Positions 36,373 through 45,352 are shown, numbered from the stretch's first letter. The stretch: DNA of 64,000 nucleotides from Nocardioides marmorisolisilvae (GCF_003725775.1 NZ_RJSG01000001.1:248262-312261), one strand, 5' to 3'. Made by a program: numbers and translations. The notes: a model not told the origin generated them from the sequence alone.

Positions 36373-37226
36373 GCGCGACGTCCCTCCCGGGAGTAGGCGC
36401 GCAGCGCGATCGGGTGCAGCCGCAGCTTGCCGGGCAGCCGTCGGTAGGCCGGGTCGAGCGATCGGCACACGGCGGCGAAGCGCTGGTACCGGCGTTCGCG
36501 GCGCTCGTCCCACGGAAGGTCGAGGAGCACGCGTGCGCGTTCGGGCATGCCGCCGGTGGTGATGAACGCGCTGAAGGAGTTCAGCGGTCGGCGGAGCAGG
36601 AACCACACCGGCGCCGGCACCTGCTTCGGCCGCGGCCAGCCCTTGGTCACGTAGCCCACTCCGTACGCGGCGGTGCGGTGCGGGACCAGCCGCTCGGCCA
36701 GGGCGTGGTCCCAGTACGCACAGAACTCGGCGTACGTGGTCGGCGTACCGGTCGCACTGACGCCGTACCGCGCGAACCAGGTGATCGACTCCGCGAACAG
36801 CTGCTCCTTCTCCGCATCGGAGAGTCGGCGGATGAACAGGTCGGTCGCGGTGATCAGGTGCTCGATGAAGGTGGCGTGCGCCCAGTAGTACGTGTCCGGG
36901 TTCAGCGCGCTGTAGCGCTCACCGCTCGGCAGCGTGCCCTTGATGTTCTGGTGGAAGTCGCGCACCTGGACGCCGGCGTTCGCCTCGTCGCTGCCGTAGA
37001 CCGTGTTGAAGATCGGCGGGATGCTGCGCTGCAGCCGGGCGAGGGTCTCGGCGAACCAGACCGAGTGGTCCTCGACGCCCTGCCCGAGCGAGGGAAGCAT
37101 GTTCTGCAGGACCGCGGCACGGGGGCCGAGCAGCGCCATCCGGTTGTCCGCGAAGTACGTCCAGACCAGGGAGTCCGGGCCGAGCGGGAGACCGGTCGAG
37201 CGGTCCTGGCTCTGGGCAAGCGTCAT
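36369..37226 (-). CDS. oxygenase MpaB family protein (DUF2236)
   Basis: This 285-residue, mainly helical protein belongs to the ER-bound oxygenase/rubber oxygenase (MpaB/Lcp, DUF2236) family. Recognisable parts are RMALLGPRAAVLQNMLPSLG near the start, the central segment SALNPDTYYWAHATFIEHLI with a candidate heme-ligand His, and PTTYAEFCAYWDHALAERLV. The family uses b-type heme with O2 to cleave or oxidise hydrophobic chains. I prefer Met at 37226 over the Met at 37241, because the operator palindrome abuts the latter. No clear ribosome site, so a leaderless mRNA is possible. It heads the operon with ALDH and SDR. Confidence 0.8.
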   Translation of the reverse strand: MTLAQSQDRSTGLPLGPDSLVWTYFADNRMALLGPRAAVLQNMLPSLGQGVEDHSVWFAETLARLQRSIPPIFNTVYGSDEANAGVQVRDFHQNIKGTLPSGERYSALNPDTYYWAHATFIEHLITATDLFIRRLSDAEKEQLFAESITWFARYGVSATGTPTTYAEFCAYWDHALAERLVPHRTAAYGVGYVTKGWPRPKQVPAPVWFLLRRPLNSFSAFITTGGMPERARVLLDLPWDERRERRYQRFAAVCRSLDPAYRRLPGKLRLHPIALRAYSREGRRA

Positions 37227-37240
37227 GGCGCGATGATACA

Positions 37241-37260
37241 TTGAATCAACTTTGTTTCAA
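37241..37260. promoter_or_regulatory. 20-bp palindromic operator between MpaB-like and P450 genes
   Basis: TTGAATCAA and TTGTTTCAA are inverted around CT; the second arm reads TTGAAACAA on the other strand, one mismatch in nine. This AT-rich island lies in the 72-base divergent spacer and is the likely binding site of the TetR regulator encoded after the P450. It would control both arms of the cluster. Confidence 0.7.
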
Positions 37261-37298
37261 CGCTTCGCTTCCGACACCTCACCTCACCTGGAGTCAGC

Positions 37299-38627
37299 GT
37301 GACCGCGACGATCGAGAACACCGGGACCGGGACGCTTCGCGAGGTCAGCGGCCCGCTGATCGGCCTGCCCCACCTGCTGCGGATGCGCCGGGACCCGATC
37401 GGTCACAACGACTACGCCCGGGCGAAGTGGGGCGAGGTCCTCAAGCTCAACGTCTTCGGCACGACGCTCTACGCCTGCTACGGGATGGACGCGGCCGAGA
37501 AGATCATGATCAACCGCGAGCGGGTCTTCGCCAGCGGCCCCGCGTGGGGGCACTTCATCGGCCCGTTCTTCAACCGCGGCCTGATGCTGCTCGACTTCGA
37601 CGAGCACCTCCAGCACAAGCGCGTCATGCAGATGGCGTTCACCAACGACGCGATGCGCCGCTACCACCAGGTGATGGTGCCGCACATCCGCAGCGGGCTG
37701 GAGCAGTGGGCGGACGTCAAGAACCCGCGGATGAACGAGCTCTTCAAGAAGCACACCCTCGATCTCGCGCTGGAGACCTTCGTCGGCGTCGACCTTCCCC
37801 AGCACGAGCAGGACCGGATCAACAAGGCCTTCATCGCCGCGGTCCGCGGCGGCACCTCGATCATCCGCGCCAACGTCCCCGGTACGCCGTGGGCGAAGGG
37901 GCTCGCGGCGCGCAAGGTGCTCGAGGAGTTCTTCTACACCCACCTGCCCGCCAAGCGCCGCGACGGCGGCGACGACCTGTTCGCCCAGCTCTGCCTGGCC
38001 GAGAGCGAGGAGGGCGAGCGGTTCACCGACGAGGACATCGTCAACCACATGATCTTCCTGCTGATGGCCGCGCACGACACCAGCACGATCACGATGAGCT
38101 CGATGGCCTACCACCTCGCGAAGTACCCCGAGTGGCAGGAGAAGGCGCGCGAGGCGGCGCTGGCGAGCGGCGACGACTACGACTCGGTCGTCGGCAACGA
38201 GCTGCTCGAGCGGATCATGAAGGAGTCGATGCGGCTGTGCAGCCCGGTGCCCTCGCTCCCCCGGGTCGCGACCCGGGAGACGTCGATCAACGGCTACCGG
38301 ATCCCCGAGGGTGCGTTCGTCACGGTCTCGCCGTACTACAACCACCACGACCCGCAGTACTGGCCGGACCCGTTCCACTTCGACCCGGACCGGTTCGCCG
38401 AACCGCGGCGCGAGGACCACAGCCACCGGATGGCCTTCCAGGCGTTCGGCGGCGGGGTGCACAAGTGCATCGGCATGTACTTCGCCGGCGTCCAGGTCCG
38501 CTCGATCTTCCACGAGCTGCTGCGCACCTACCGCTGGTCGGTCCCGTCGGACTACACCTGGCCCCTGGACCTGGTTGCGCTGCCGTTCCCGCGCGACCGG
38601 CTCCCGGTGACGCTTGAGAGGATCTGA
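37299..38627 (+). CDS. cytochrome P450
   Basis: The 442-residue P450 has the I-helix oxygen-activation motif LLMAAHDTSTITMSSMAYHL, the ExxR pair in ERIMKESMRLCSPVPSLPRV and the heme-thiolate loop AFQAFGGGVHKCIGMYFAGV with the axial Cys. The N-terminus has no membrane anchor, so it is cytosolic and needs separate ferredoxin/reductase, not found nearby. GTG at 37299. It is co-transcribed with tetR (3-base gap) and divergent from the MpaB-ALDH-SDR operon. A hydrophobic substrate, such as a terpenoid or sterol, is an inference from these partners. Confidence 0.94.
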   Translation: MTATIENTGTGTLREVSGPLIGLPHLLRMRRDPIGHNDYARAKWGEVLKLNVFGTTLYACYGMDAAEKIMINRERVFASGPAWGHFIGPFFNRGLMLLDFDEHLQHKRVMQMAFTNDAMRRYHQVMVPHIRSGLEQWADVKNPRMNELFKKHTLDLALETFVGVDLPQHEQDRINKAFIAAVRGGTSIIRANVPGTPWAKGLAARKVLEEFFYTHLPAKRRDGGDDLFAQLCLAESEEGERFTDEDIVNHMIFLLMAAHDTSTITMSSMAYHLAKYPEWQEKAREAALASGDDYDSVVGNELLERIMKESMRLCSPVPSLPRVATRETSINGYRIPEGAFVTVSPYYNHHDPQYWPDPFHFDPDRFAEPRREDHSHRMAFQAFGGGVHKCIGMYFAGVQVRSIFHELLRTYRWSVPSDYTWPLDLVALPFPRDRLPVTLERI

Positions 38628-38630
38628 CCC

Positions 38631-39179
38631 GTGAGCACCGAGATCCTGGACGCGGCGGAGCGGGTCTTCACCCAGTACGGCGCCCGCCGCGCGAACGTCG
38701 AGGACGTCGCCAAGGCCGCCGGGGTCAGCCGGAGCACGCTCTACCGCGCCTACCCGACCAAGGAGGCACTGCTCCGGGCAGTGCTGGACCGGGAGATCGA
38801 CGAGTTCTTCGACCAGCTCGACGCGCTGACCGCGGGCCTGGGACCGCGCGAGGCGATCGTGCTCGCCTACTCGGCCGGCATCGGCCTGACGCGGGAGATC
38901 CCGCTTCTCGGCCGGCTGCTCGAGACCGAGCCCGAGATCCTCACCGGCATCGGTGGCGACGTGGAGACCACCACGATCCTGGGCTCGGCCCACCGCGTCG
39001 CCGAGACCTTGCGGCGCAGTGGGGCGACGATGCCGGACGACGAGCTGCACATCGTCGCCGAGACGATGCTGCGGATCGCGTACACCTACATGCTGCAGCC
39101 GCACGGCTCGGTCGACATGACCGACCCGAAGGCGGCCGAGGAGTACGCGCGTCGTTACCTGGCGCCGCTGGTCTTCTGA
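38631..39179 (+). CDS. TetR-family transcriptional regulator
   Basis: The 182-residue regulator has the TetR DNA-binding helices ILDAAERVFTQYGARRANVE and VAKAAGVSRSTLYRAYPTKE, followed by an all-helical ligand domain. GTG at 38631 starts 3 bases after the P450 stop. It probably represses the P450 operon and the divergent MpaB-ALDH-SDR operon through the palindrome at 37241-37260. The ligand is presumably the substrate of the cluster. Confidence 0.92.
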   Translation: MSTEILDAAERVFTQYGARRANVEDVAKAAGVSRSTLYRAYPTKEALLRAVLDREIDEFFDQLDALTAGLGPREAIVLAYSAGIGLTREIPLLGRLLETEPEILTGIGGDVETTTILGSAHRVAETLRRSGATMPDDELHIVAETMLRIAYTYMLQPHGSVDMTDPKAAEEYARRYLAPLVF

Positions 39180-39184
39180 GCTGC

Positions 39185-39205
39185 CGGGGTCAGTGGCTGA
39201 CCCCG
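39185..39205. terminator. bidirectional terminator between tetR and MMPL gene
   Basis: CGGGGTCAG and CTGACCCCG form a perfect 9-bp stem with loop TGG. It begins 5 bases past the tetR stop and overlaps the last codons of the convergent MMPL gene, so it can serve both. Confidence 0.6.
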
Positions 39206-41289
39206 AACCGTGCGTGCAGCCGACGCAGCGGACCGGGTGCCCACCAGTTCGCCTCGCCGAGCAGCCGCATCAGCGACGGCACCAGGAAGGCTCGGACGAC
39301 CGTGGCGTCGATGATCACGCCGAGCGACATGCCGACCGCGATCTGCTTCATGAAGAAGACCGGGCTGACGGCGAACGCCGCGAACACCACCGCGATCATG
39401 ATCGCCGCGGCGCTGATGATGCGACCGGTGCGCGCGACGCCGTGGGCGACCGCGTCCTCGTTGGTCATGCCGCTGTCACGGAGCTCCTTGATCCGCGCCA
39501 TCACGAGCACCGCGTAGTCGGTGGCGAGCGCGAAGGTCACCGCGAACAGGAACACCAGGCTGGTCACCTCGACCGAGTACGGACCCGGGTAGTCGAGGAG
39601 CCCGACCAGGAACTTCTTCTCGAAGACGATGACCAGGATGCCGAGCGCTGCCGCGAGCGTCATCGTGTTCATGAGCAGCGTCTTGAGCGGCAGCAGCACC
39701 GAGCCGGTGAGCAGGAACAGCAGCACCACGGTGAGCAGGACGATCAGGCCGATCGCCAACGGAGCGTTGGAGACCAGGCTGCTCTTCTCGTCGAGGAAGC
39801 TCGCGGTGTTGCCGGCGACGAGCAGGTGCCCGCCCTCGGGATCCGGCAGCGCCCGGACGTCGCGCACCGCCTGCTGGGACTCGTCGGAGAGCGCGTACTT
39901 GTCCAACGACGCCGTCGCGAACGCGACGTCGGAGCTCGCGTGCTGGAAGGGCGAGACCTGGGCCATCCCCGGTACGTCGGCGATCTTGGTGCGAAGTTCC
40001 GCGAGCGCCGCGTCCGAGGTCGTCCCCCGCACCGTCAGCGAGACCCCCTCGGTGACCTCGCGGGGGTAGTGGTCGAAGAGGTACTTGTTCACGTCGTAGG
40101 ACTGCTGACCCGGCGGGACCGCCTGCGCACTGGGACCGGTCAGGTGCGTGGCGAACAGCGGCGAGGCCAGCGCCAGCACGGCGGATGCCGTCACCAGTGC
40201 CACCAGCAGCGGACGCCGCATCACGCCGCGCGCCACCGCCAGCCAGCGGGTCGAGGTGTCCGAGACGGCCGGCCCCGAGCGGATCGAGAACGCGTTGATC
40301 CTCGGGCCGAGCACCGCCAGCAGCGCCGGCGCGACGAAGATCGCCATCACCGCCGACAGCACGCCGACCATCGCGCCGGCGGCGCCGACCGAGTAGAGGA
40401 AGCGCTGCGGCATCACCATCAGCGCCGCCATCGCGCCGGCGACGGTGAGGCCGGAGAACAGTGCGGTCCGTCCGGCGGTCGCCATCATCGCGGTGTGCGC
40501 CTCGCGGGTGAAGCCGACCTTCGCCGTCTCCTCGCGATGGCGTGAGACGAGCAGCAACGCATAGTCGACCGCCAGGCCGAGACTGAGGGCGGTGCCGATG
40601 TTCAGCGCGAAGACCGAGGTCCCGACGAAGGACGACATCACGCGCAGCATGAACAGGGTGCCGACGATCGAGAGCGCGCCGATGAGCAGGGGCAGCGCCG
40701 CCGCGACCGCGCTGCGGAAGACGAGCAGCAGCAGGAGGGCCAGGATCGGGAAGGCGATCAGCTCGGCGTTGGTCAGGTCCTTGCGCGTCTGGTCGTTGAC
40801 CTCGTTGAAGCTCGGCGCGTAGCCGCCGTACCCGAGGTCGAGGGACTTCGAGGCGACGAGCTTGCGCACGGACTCGTCGGCCAGACCGCCCTTGTCCTCG
40901 AAGTCGTTGGTCGAGAGCTGGGCCGCGAGCGCCAGGGACTTGCCGTCCGGGGCCGGGATCTTGTCCACGTGTCCCACGTAGTCGGCCTTGCCGAGCTGCG
41001 TGACCAGGCGGTCGATCTCGCCGGCGACGGCCGGGTCCTGGACGTCGAGCTGTCCGCCGCCCTTCGGCCGCACCAGGACGGTGAGGCCGGGCTGCGCGGA
41101 GTGTCCGAGTGCGCCGGCCAGGACGTCGCCGGCCTGCTCGCTCTCCGAGGACGGGTCGGTGAACCCGGCCGCCTTGAGGTGGTGCTCGACGTCGTGGCCG
41201 AAGAAGCCGGCGACCGCCGCGAACAGCAGCGCCGCGGCCAGGATCTTGCGCGGGTGGTTCCAGGTCAGGTTCGCGATGCGATCGAGCAT
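39190..41289 (-). CDS. MMPL-family RND-type transporter
   Basis: The 699-residue membrane protein has the MMPL layout. An N-terminal helix is followed by a soluble domain (DPSSESEQAGDVLAGALG). A five-helix bundle carries LNIGTALSLGLAVDYALLLVSRHREE, whose Asp-Tyr pair is the proton-relay motif. A second soluble domain and second bundle repeat it in FALATDYAVLVMARIKELRD. Similar proteins export lipids or drugs. ATG at 41289 has no ribosome site. It diverges from an hxlR-type gene across a 58-base spacer with a palindrome and is therefore probably regulated by it. The substrate is unknown. Confidence 0.93.
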   Translation of the reverse strand: MLDRIANLTWNHPRKILAAALLFAAVAGFFGHDVEHHLKAAGFTDPSSESEQAGDVLAGALGHSAQPGLTVLVRPKGGGQLDVQDPAVAGEIDRLVTQLGKADYVGHVDKIPAPDGKSLALAAQLSTNDFEDKGGLADESVRKLVASKSLDLGYGGYAPSFNEVNDQTRKDLTNAELIAFPILALLLLLVFRSAVAAALPLLIGALSIVGTLFMLRVMSSFVGTSVFALNIGTALSLGLAVDYALLLVSRHREETAKVGFTREAHTAMMATAGRTALFSGLTVAGAMAALMVMPQRFLYSVGAAGAMVGVLSAVMAIFVAPALLAVLGPRINAFSIRSGPAVSDTSTRWLAVARGVMRRPLLVALVTASAVLALASPLFATHLTGPSAQAVPPGQQSYDVNKYLFDHYPREVTEGVSLTVRGTTSDAALAELRTKIADVPGMAQVSPFQHASSDVAFATASLDKYALSDESQQAVRDVRALPDPEGGHLLVAGNTASFLDEKSSLVSNAPLAIGLIVLLTVVLLFLLTGSVLLPLKTLLMNTMTLAAALGILVIVFEKKFLVGLLDYPGPYSVEVTSLVFLFAVTFALATDYAVLVMARIKELRDSGMTNEDAVAHGVARTGRIISAAAIMIAVVFAAFAVSPVFFMKQIAVGMSLGVIIDATVVRAFLVPSLMRLLGEANWWAPGPLRRLHARFGVSH

Positions 41290-41306
41290 GGTCGAACGCT
41301 AGCAGC

Positions 41307-41329
41307 GTGGGTTCCTTTTGGGAACGCAC
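41307..41329. promoter_or_regulatory. palindromic operator between MMPL and HxlR genes
   Basis: The 23-bp sequence GTGGGTTCC-TTTTG-GGAACGCAC is self-complementary except at one arm position and at the centre. It lies mid-way in the 58-base divergent spacer. HxlR proteins bind such symmetric sites as dimers, so the neighbour is the likely ligand. Confidence 0.7.
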
Positions 41330-41347
41330 TCGCGTACGGTGTGAGGC

Positions 41348-41854
41348 ATGCAACGCAGCACGCTCTCGGACCAACCCTGCTCGGTCGCCCGGACGCTCGA
41401 CATCATCGGGGACCGCTGGACGCCACTGGTGCTGCGGGACATCGCGATCGGCATCTCCCGCTTCGACGCGATCCAGGCCGACCTCGGTCTCTCCCGGAAG
41501 GTGCTCGCCCAACGCCTGGCGAACCTGGTCGAGCACGAGGTCGTCGTCCGGGTCGAGTACCAGGACAACCCGCCGCGCTACGACTACCGGCTCACCGAGA
41601 AGGGCAACGACCTCGCGATGGTGCTGCTGGCGATCCAGCAGTTCGGGGATCGGTGGTTCTTCGGCGGCCAGGCGCCGATCGCCTGGAAGCACCTGAGCTG
41701 CGGCCAGATCAGCAAGCCGGTGCAGGTCTGCGACCACTGCGGTGAGCAGGTCAGGCCGGGCGAGGCGATCCCGATGCGCGGGCCGTCCTTCGTCGAGGAC
41801 GCCGCACCACTGGTCGGTGAGGCGCTCGACGAGATCGCCGCGGCTTTCGGGTAG
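41348..41854 (+). CDS. HxlR-family winged-helix regulator
   Basis: The 168-residue protein has the HxlR core: a conserved N-terminal Cys (QPCSVARTLDIIGDRWTPLV) and the helix-turn-helix RFDAIQADLGLSRKVLAQRL, followed by the wing VRVEYQDNPPRYDYRLTEKG. A C-terminal extension carries CDHCGEQVRPGE, a CxxC motif not needed for the fold that may bind metal or sense redox state. It diverges from the MMPL exporter and probably controls it. HxlR relatives sense aldehydes, quinones or oxidants. Confidence 0.9.
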   Translation: MQRSTLSDQPCSVARTLDIIGDRWTPLVLRDIAIGISRFDAIQADLGLSRKVLAQRLANLVEHEVVVRVEYQDNPPRYDYRLTEKGNDLAMVLLAIQQFGDRWFFGGQAPIAWKHLSCGQISKPVQVCDHCGEQVRPGEAIPMRGPSFVEDAAPLVGEALDEIAAAFG

Positions 41855-41869
41855 GCGAGCTCGTCACCA

Positions 41870-41891
41870 GGTTCCGACAAGCTCAACCAGC
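41870..41891 (+). repeat. dispersed short repeat, copy 1
   Basis: GGTTCCGACAAGCTCAACC followed by AGC lies between the convergent hxlR-type gene and dnaE2. It differs by one base in 22 from 50455-50476, and from the inverted copy at 46910-46928 by the same single base over 19 bases. Three copies within 9 kb support a dispersed repeat family. Confidence 0.7.
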
Positions 41892-41896
41892 ACGGG

Positions 41897-44800
41897 TCAC
41901 TGGAAGTCGCGGGAGTGGTGCCGTCCCCGCAGGGCTTCCTCGGCGTGCGGGCTGACCGACTCGAGAGTCGAGAGCTTGTCGGCGAGCAGGTTCGCCACTC
42001 CGTCAGTTCGTTCGATGACTCCCCGGATCACCATGCCGGACGCGTTCCGGGCGACCTTGCGGTAGCGGTTCCAGACCCCCTCGGTGCAGATCACGTTGAG
42101 CATCCCGGTCTCGTCCTCGAGGTTGAGGAAGGTGACCCCTCCGGCGGTGCTCGGCCGCTGGCGGTGGGTGACCAGGCCCGCCACGTGGACCCGGCGTCCG
42201 GACTCGGCCTGGAACATGTCCGCCACCGACTTGATGCCGACGTCGGTCAGCGCCGCGCGCAGGTGGGTGATCGGGTGGCCGTCCGGGGAGATCCGGGTCG
42301 CCCAGAGATCCGAGAGGGTGACGCCGACCGGGTCGAGCCCCGGGAGCATCGGCGCTGACACCACCGCAGCGGCACCCTCGAGCTGGTCAGCGCGCTCGGT
42401 GAAGCCGGCGTGCCACAGCGCGTCGCGGCGCGACATCCCCCAGACCTCGAAGGCACCTGCCGTGGCCAGCGCTTCCAGCTGACCCGAGTCCAGTCCGGCT
42501 CGTCGGGAGAGGTCGACCATGTCGCGGAAGGGTCGTTCATCACGAGCAGCGACGATCCGTGCTGCGACGTCCGCGCCGATCCCCCGCACCTCGTCCAGCC
42601 CGAGGCGGACCGCGAACGCCCCGTCACGGCGGTGGGTCAGCGTCGGGTCCGGTGCGCTCGCGTCGTACGGGGTGGGCCGGTGGTACGGCTCGATGCAGGA
42701 AGCCAGGCCGGTCGCGGGGGTTTCGAGGCCCGTCGCTTGCGCTCCTCGCGCCTCAACCACCGTGAGTGGTTCGAGTCCGGCTTGGGCAGCCGAGGAGACG
42801 ATGCACGGTCGGCGCACCTCGACGCCGTGCCGCTTCGCGTCCTGGACCAGCGACTGCGGCGAGTAGAAGCCCATCGGCTGCGCCCGGAGCAGGCCGGCCA
42901 GGAACGCCGCCGGGTAGTGCAGCTTGAACCACGAGCTCGCGTAGACCAGCAGCGCGAAGCTGAGCGCGTGGCTCTCCGCGAAGCCGAAGTTCGCGAACGA
43001 CAGGATCTGCACGTAGATCTGCTTCGCCTCCTCCCCGAACAGCCCGCGCCTGGCCATCCCGGCGAACAACGTGGCCTTGATCGACTCGATCCGCTCGATG
43101 CCGCGCTTGGAGCCCATCGCCCGGCGCAGCAGGTCGGCGTCGTCACGGCTGCAGTCCCCGATCGCCACCGCCATCTCCATGAGCTGCTCCTGGAACAACG
43201 GCACCCCCAGGGTCCGCTGGAGCACCGGGATCAGGTCGGGGTGCGCGTAGCTGACCTCCTCGCGCCCGGTCGCCCGCCGGATGTAGGGGTGCACGGCACC
43301 GCCCTGGATCGGGCCGGGTCGGATCAGGGCGATCTCGATCGCCAGGTCGTAGAAGCACCGTGGCCTCAGCCGGGGCAGCGTGCCGATCTGCGCCCGGCTC
43401 TCCACCTGGAAGACGCCGATCGAGTCGGCGCGGCACAACATGTCGTAGACGCCCGGCTCCTCCTTGGGGATCGAGGCCAGCGTCCACTCCTCGCCGAGCT
43501 GCTCGGCGATCATCACCATCATGTGGTTGAGGGCGCCGAGCATGCCCAGCCCGAGCAGGTCGAACTTGACCAGGCCCATCCACTCGCAGGCGTCCTTGTC
43601 CCACTGCAGGATCGTCCGCTTGTCCATCCGGGCTCGCTCGATCGGGCAGACCTCGCCGATCGGGCGCTCGGTCAGGATCATCCCGCCGGAGTGGATGCCG
43701 AGGTGGCGCGGCGCCTTCAGCAGCTCGTTGGCCAGGTCGACCACCGGCTCGGGGATGTCCTCGGAGGCGACCGCACCGCCCCAGGAGTCGATCGACTTCG
43801 ACCAGGCGTCCTGCTGCCCTGGCGAGTGCCCGAGCGCCTTGGCCGCGTCGCGCACCGCCATCTTCGGCCGGTAGCTGATCACGTTCGCGACCTGAGCCGC
43901 GTTGTGCCGGCCGTAGCGCTCGTAGACCCACTGGATCACCTCCTCGCGACGGTCGGAGTCGAAGTCGACGTCGATGTCCGGCTCCTCGTCGCGGTGCGCT
44001 GAGATGAACCGCTCGAAGGGCAGGTTGTAGAGCACCGAGTCGATCGCGGTGATGCCCAGCGCGAAGCAGACCGCCGAGCTCGCCGCCGACCCCCGGCCCT
44101 GGCAGAGGATCCCCTGCTCGCGGGCGAACGCGACGATGTCGTGCACGATGGCGAAGTAGCCGGCGAAGTCCTTGCGCTCGATGACCTCGAGCTCGTGGTC
44201 GACCCGCTCGCGGGCGCGCTGCTCGTGCGGCGTACCGCGGTAGCGCAGCTCGAAGCCGCGCTCGGTCAGCACCCGCAGCCAGGTCGAGGGCGTGTGCCCC
44301 TCGGGGATGCCGAGCTTGGGCAGCCGCGGGGTCGCCTTCTGCAGGTCGAAGGCGAGCTGGTCGGCCAGCTCCACCGACCGGGCGACCGCACCGGGGTACC
44401 GGGCGAAGAGCTGCGCCATCTCAGCACCCGATCGCAGCGACGCCGCGCCCCAGGGCGGGAGCCAGCCGTCGATCTCGGCCAGGCTGCGTCGCGCCCGGAT
44501 CGCTGCCATCGCCGAGGCGAGCCGGTGCCCGTCGGGGGTGGCGTGGTGGACGTTGTTGGTCGCCACCACCGGAAGCCCGTGCACCCGGGCGAGGTGGGCG
44601 AGCGCGTCGTTGGTCCCGTGGTCCCCGGGGTGGCCGTGGTCGACCAGCTCGACCACGACGCGGTCGTGACCGAACAGCGCGGTCAGCCGGTCCAGCTCGC
44701 GCGCGGCAGCCTCGACCCCGTCGCGCGCGAGGGCAGCGCGGACCGCTCCCTTGCGGCACCCGGTCAGCACCTGCCAGTGACCGCGCCCGTGGCCGGAGAG

Positions 44801-45337
44801 CTCCTCGAGGTCGTAGACCGGTCGGCCCTTCTCGTCCCCGCGCAGCTGCGCGTCGGTGATCGCGGACGCGAGCCGGTGGTAGCCCTCGACGCCGTCCGCG
44901 AGCACCAGCAGGTGCGAGCCCTCGGGGTCCGGTACGCCGTTCTGCGGCTTGCTCAACCCCAGCGACAGCTCGGCGCCGAAGACCGTCTTCGGGCCACCGG
45001 CACCGGCGTACTTCTGGGCGATCTCGGCGAACAGCGGCGCCCCGGCGAAGCCGTCGTGGTCGGTGATCGCCAGCGCGTGCAGCCCCAGCCGGACCGCCTG
45101 CTCGACCAGCTTGTCCGGGCCACTGGCGCCGTCGAGGAAGCTGAAGTTGCTGTGGCAGTGCAGCTCGGCGTACGGGACCACCGGTCCGTCGGGGAGTCGC
45201 ACCTCCTCGGCGGGCTGGTACGCCTTGCGCTTGCGCGAGCCGGGGCCGTCATCCGGGGCAGCATTCAGGGGTCGCGGTTTCGGCGACAGACGCTTCTCGA
45301 GCTCGGACCACGGGATCGGAGGGTTGTTCCAGCCCAC
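41897..45337 (-). CDS. dnaE2: error-prone DNA polymerase DnaE2
   Basis: The 1146-residue C-family polymerase performs SOS mutagenesis and lesion bypass with ImuA' and ImuB. The PHP domain opens with YAELHCHSNFSFLDGASGPD and ITDHDGF. The palm carries GRGSAASSAVCFALGITAID and the catalytic acids in EEPDIDVDFDSDRREEV (~457). Finger and HhH segments follow, then a C-terminal OB fold (VHVAGLVTHRQRPSTAGG). Around residues 855-905 an unusual stretch is present, partly encoded by a repeat-like block. GTG at 45337 lies 15 bases after imuB. The LexA box upstream of imuA' should drive the cassette. Confidence 0.95.
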   Translation of the reverse strand: MGWNNPPIPWSELEKRLSPKPRPLNAAPDDGPGSRKRKAYQPAEEVRLPDGPVVPYAELHCHSNFSFLDGASGPDKLVEQAVRLGLHALAITDHDGFAGAPLFAEIAQKYAGAGGPKTVFGAELSLGLSKPQNGVPDPEGSHLLVLADGVEGYHRLASAITDAQLRGDEKGRPVYDLEELSGHGRGHWQVLTGCRKGAVRAALARDGVEAAARELDRLTALFGHDRVVVELVDHGHPGDHGTNDALAHLARVHGLPVVATNNVHHATPDGHRLASAMAAIRARRSLAEIDGWLPPWGAASLRSGAEMAQLFARYPGAVARSVELADQLAFDLQKATPRLPKLGIPEGHTPSTWLRVLTERGFELRYRGTPHEQRARERVDHELEVIERKDFAGYFAIVHDIVAFAREQGILCQGRGSAASSAVCFALGITAIDSVLYNLPFERFISAHRDEEPDIDVDFDSDRREEVIQWVYERYGRHNAAQVANVISYRPKMAVRDAAKALGHSPGQQDAWSKSIDSWGGAVASEDIPEPVVDLANELLKAPRHLGIHSGGMILTERPIGEVCPIERARMDKRTILQWDKDACEWMGLVKFDLLGLGMLGALNHMMVMIAEQLGEEWTLASIPKEEPGVYDMLCRADSIGVFQVESRAQIGTLPRLRPRCFYDLAIEIALIRPGPIQGGAVHPYIRRATGREEVSYAHPDLIPVLQRTLGVPLFQEQLMEMAVAIGDCSRDDADLLRRAMGSKRGIERIESIKATLFAGMARRGLFGEEAKQIYVQILSFANFGFAESHALSFALLVYASSWFKLHYPAAFLAGLLRAQPMGFYSPQSLVQDAKRHGVEVRRPCIVSSAAQAGLEPLTVVEARGAQATGLETPATGLASCIEPYHRPTPYDASAPDPTLTHRRDGAFAVRLGLDEVRGIGADVAARIVAARDERPFRDMVDLSRRAGLDSGQLEALATAGAFEVWGMSRRDALWHAGFTERADQLEGAAAVVSAPMLPGLDPVGVTLSDLWATRISPDGHPITHLRAALTDVGIKSVADMFQAESGRRVHVAGLVTHRQRPSTAGGVTFLNLEDETGMLNVICTEGVWNRYRKVARNASGMVIRGVIERTDGVANLLADKLSTLESVSPHAEEALRGRHHSRDFQ
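42719..42760 (-). repeat. repeat-like block inside dnaE2 coding sequence
   Basis: The plus strand reads GGTTTCGAGGCCCGTCGCTT then GCGCTCCTCGCGCCTCAACC and ACC, similar in plan to the repeat at 22957-22995. It encodes in frame the DnaE2 residues VVEARGAQATGLETP (~859-872), a segment I do not recognise as family sequence. Interpretation as an in-frame element insertion is inferred. Confidence 0.55.
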
Positions 45338-45352
45338 TACGCGACGGCTTCC

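Noticed and set aside
37284-39104. A 606-codon minus-strand frame opposite the P450 and tetR
   Set aside because: Antisense shadow; the plus-strand frames carry complete P450 and TetR motifs.
39476-41737. A 753-codon minus-strand frame overlapping the MMPL gene and the HxlR gene
   Set aside because: Arg/Gly-rich out-of-frame reading of MMPL; the MMPL frame has the membrane bundles and proton-relay motifs.
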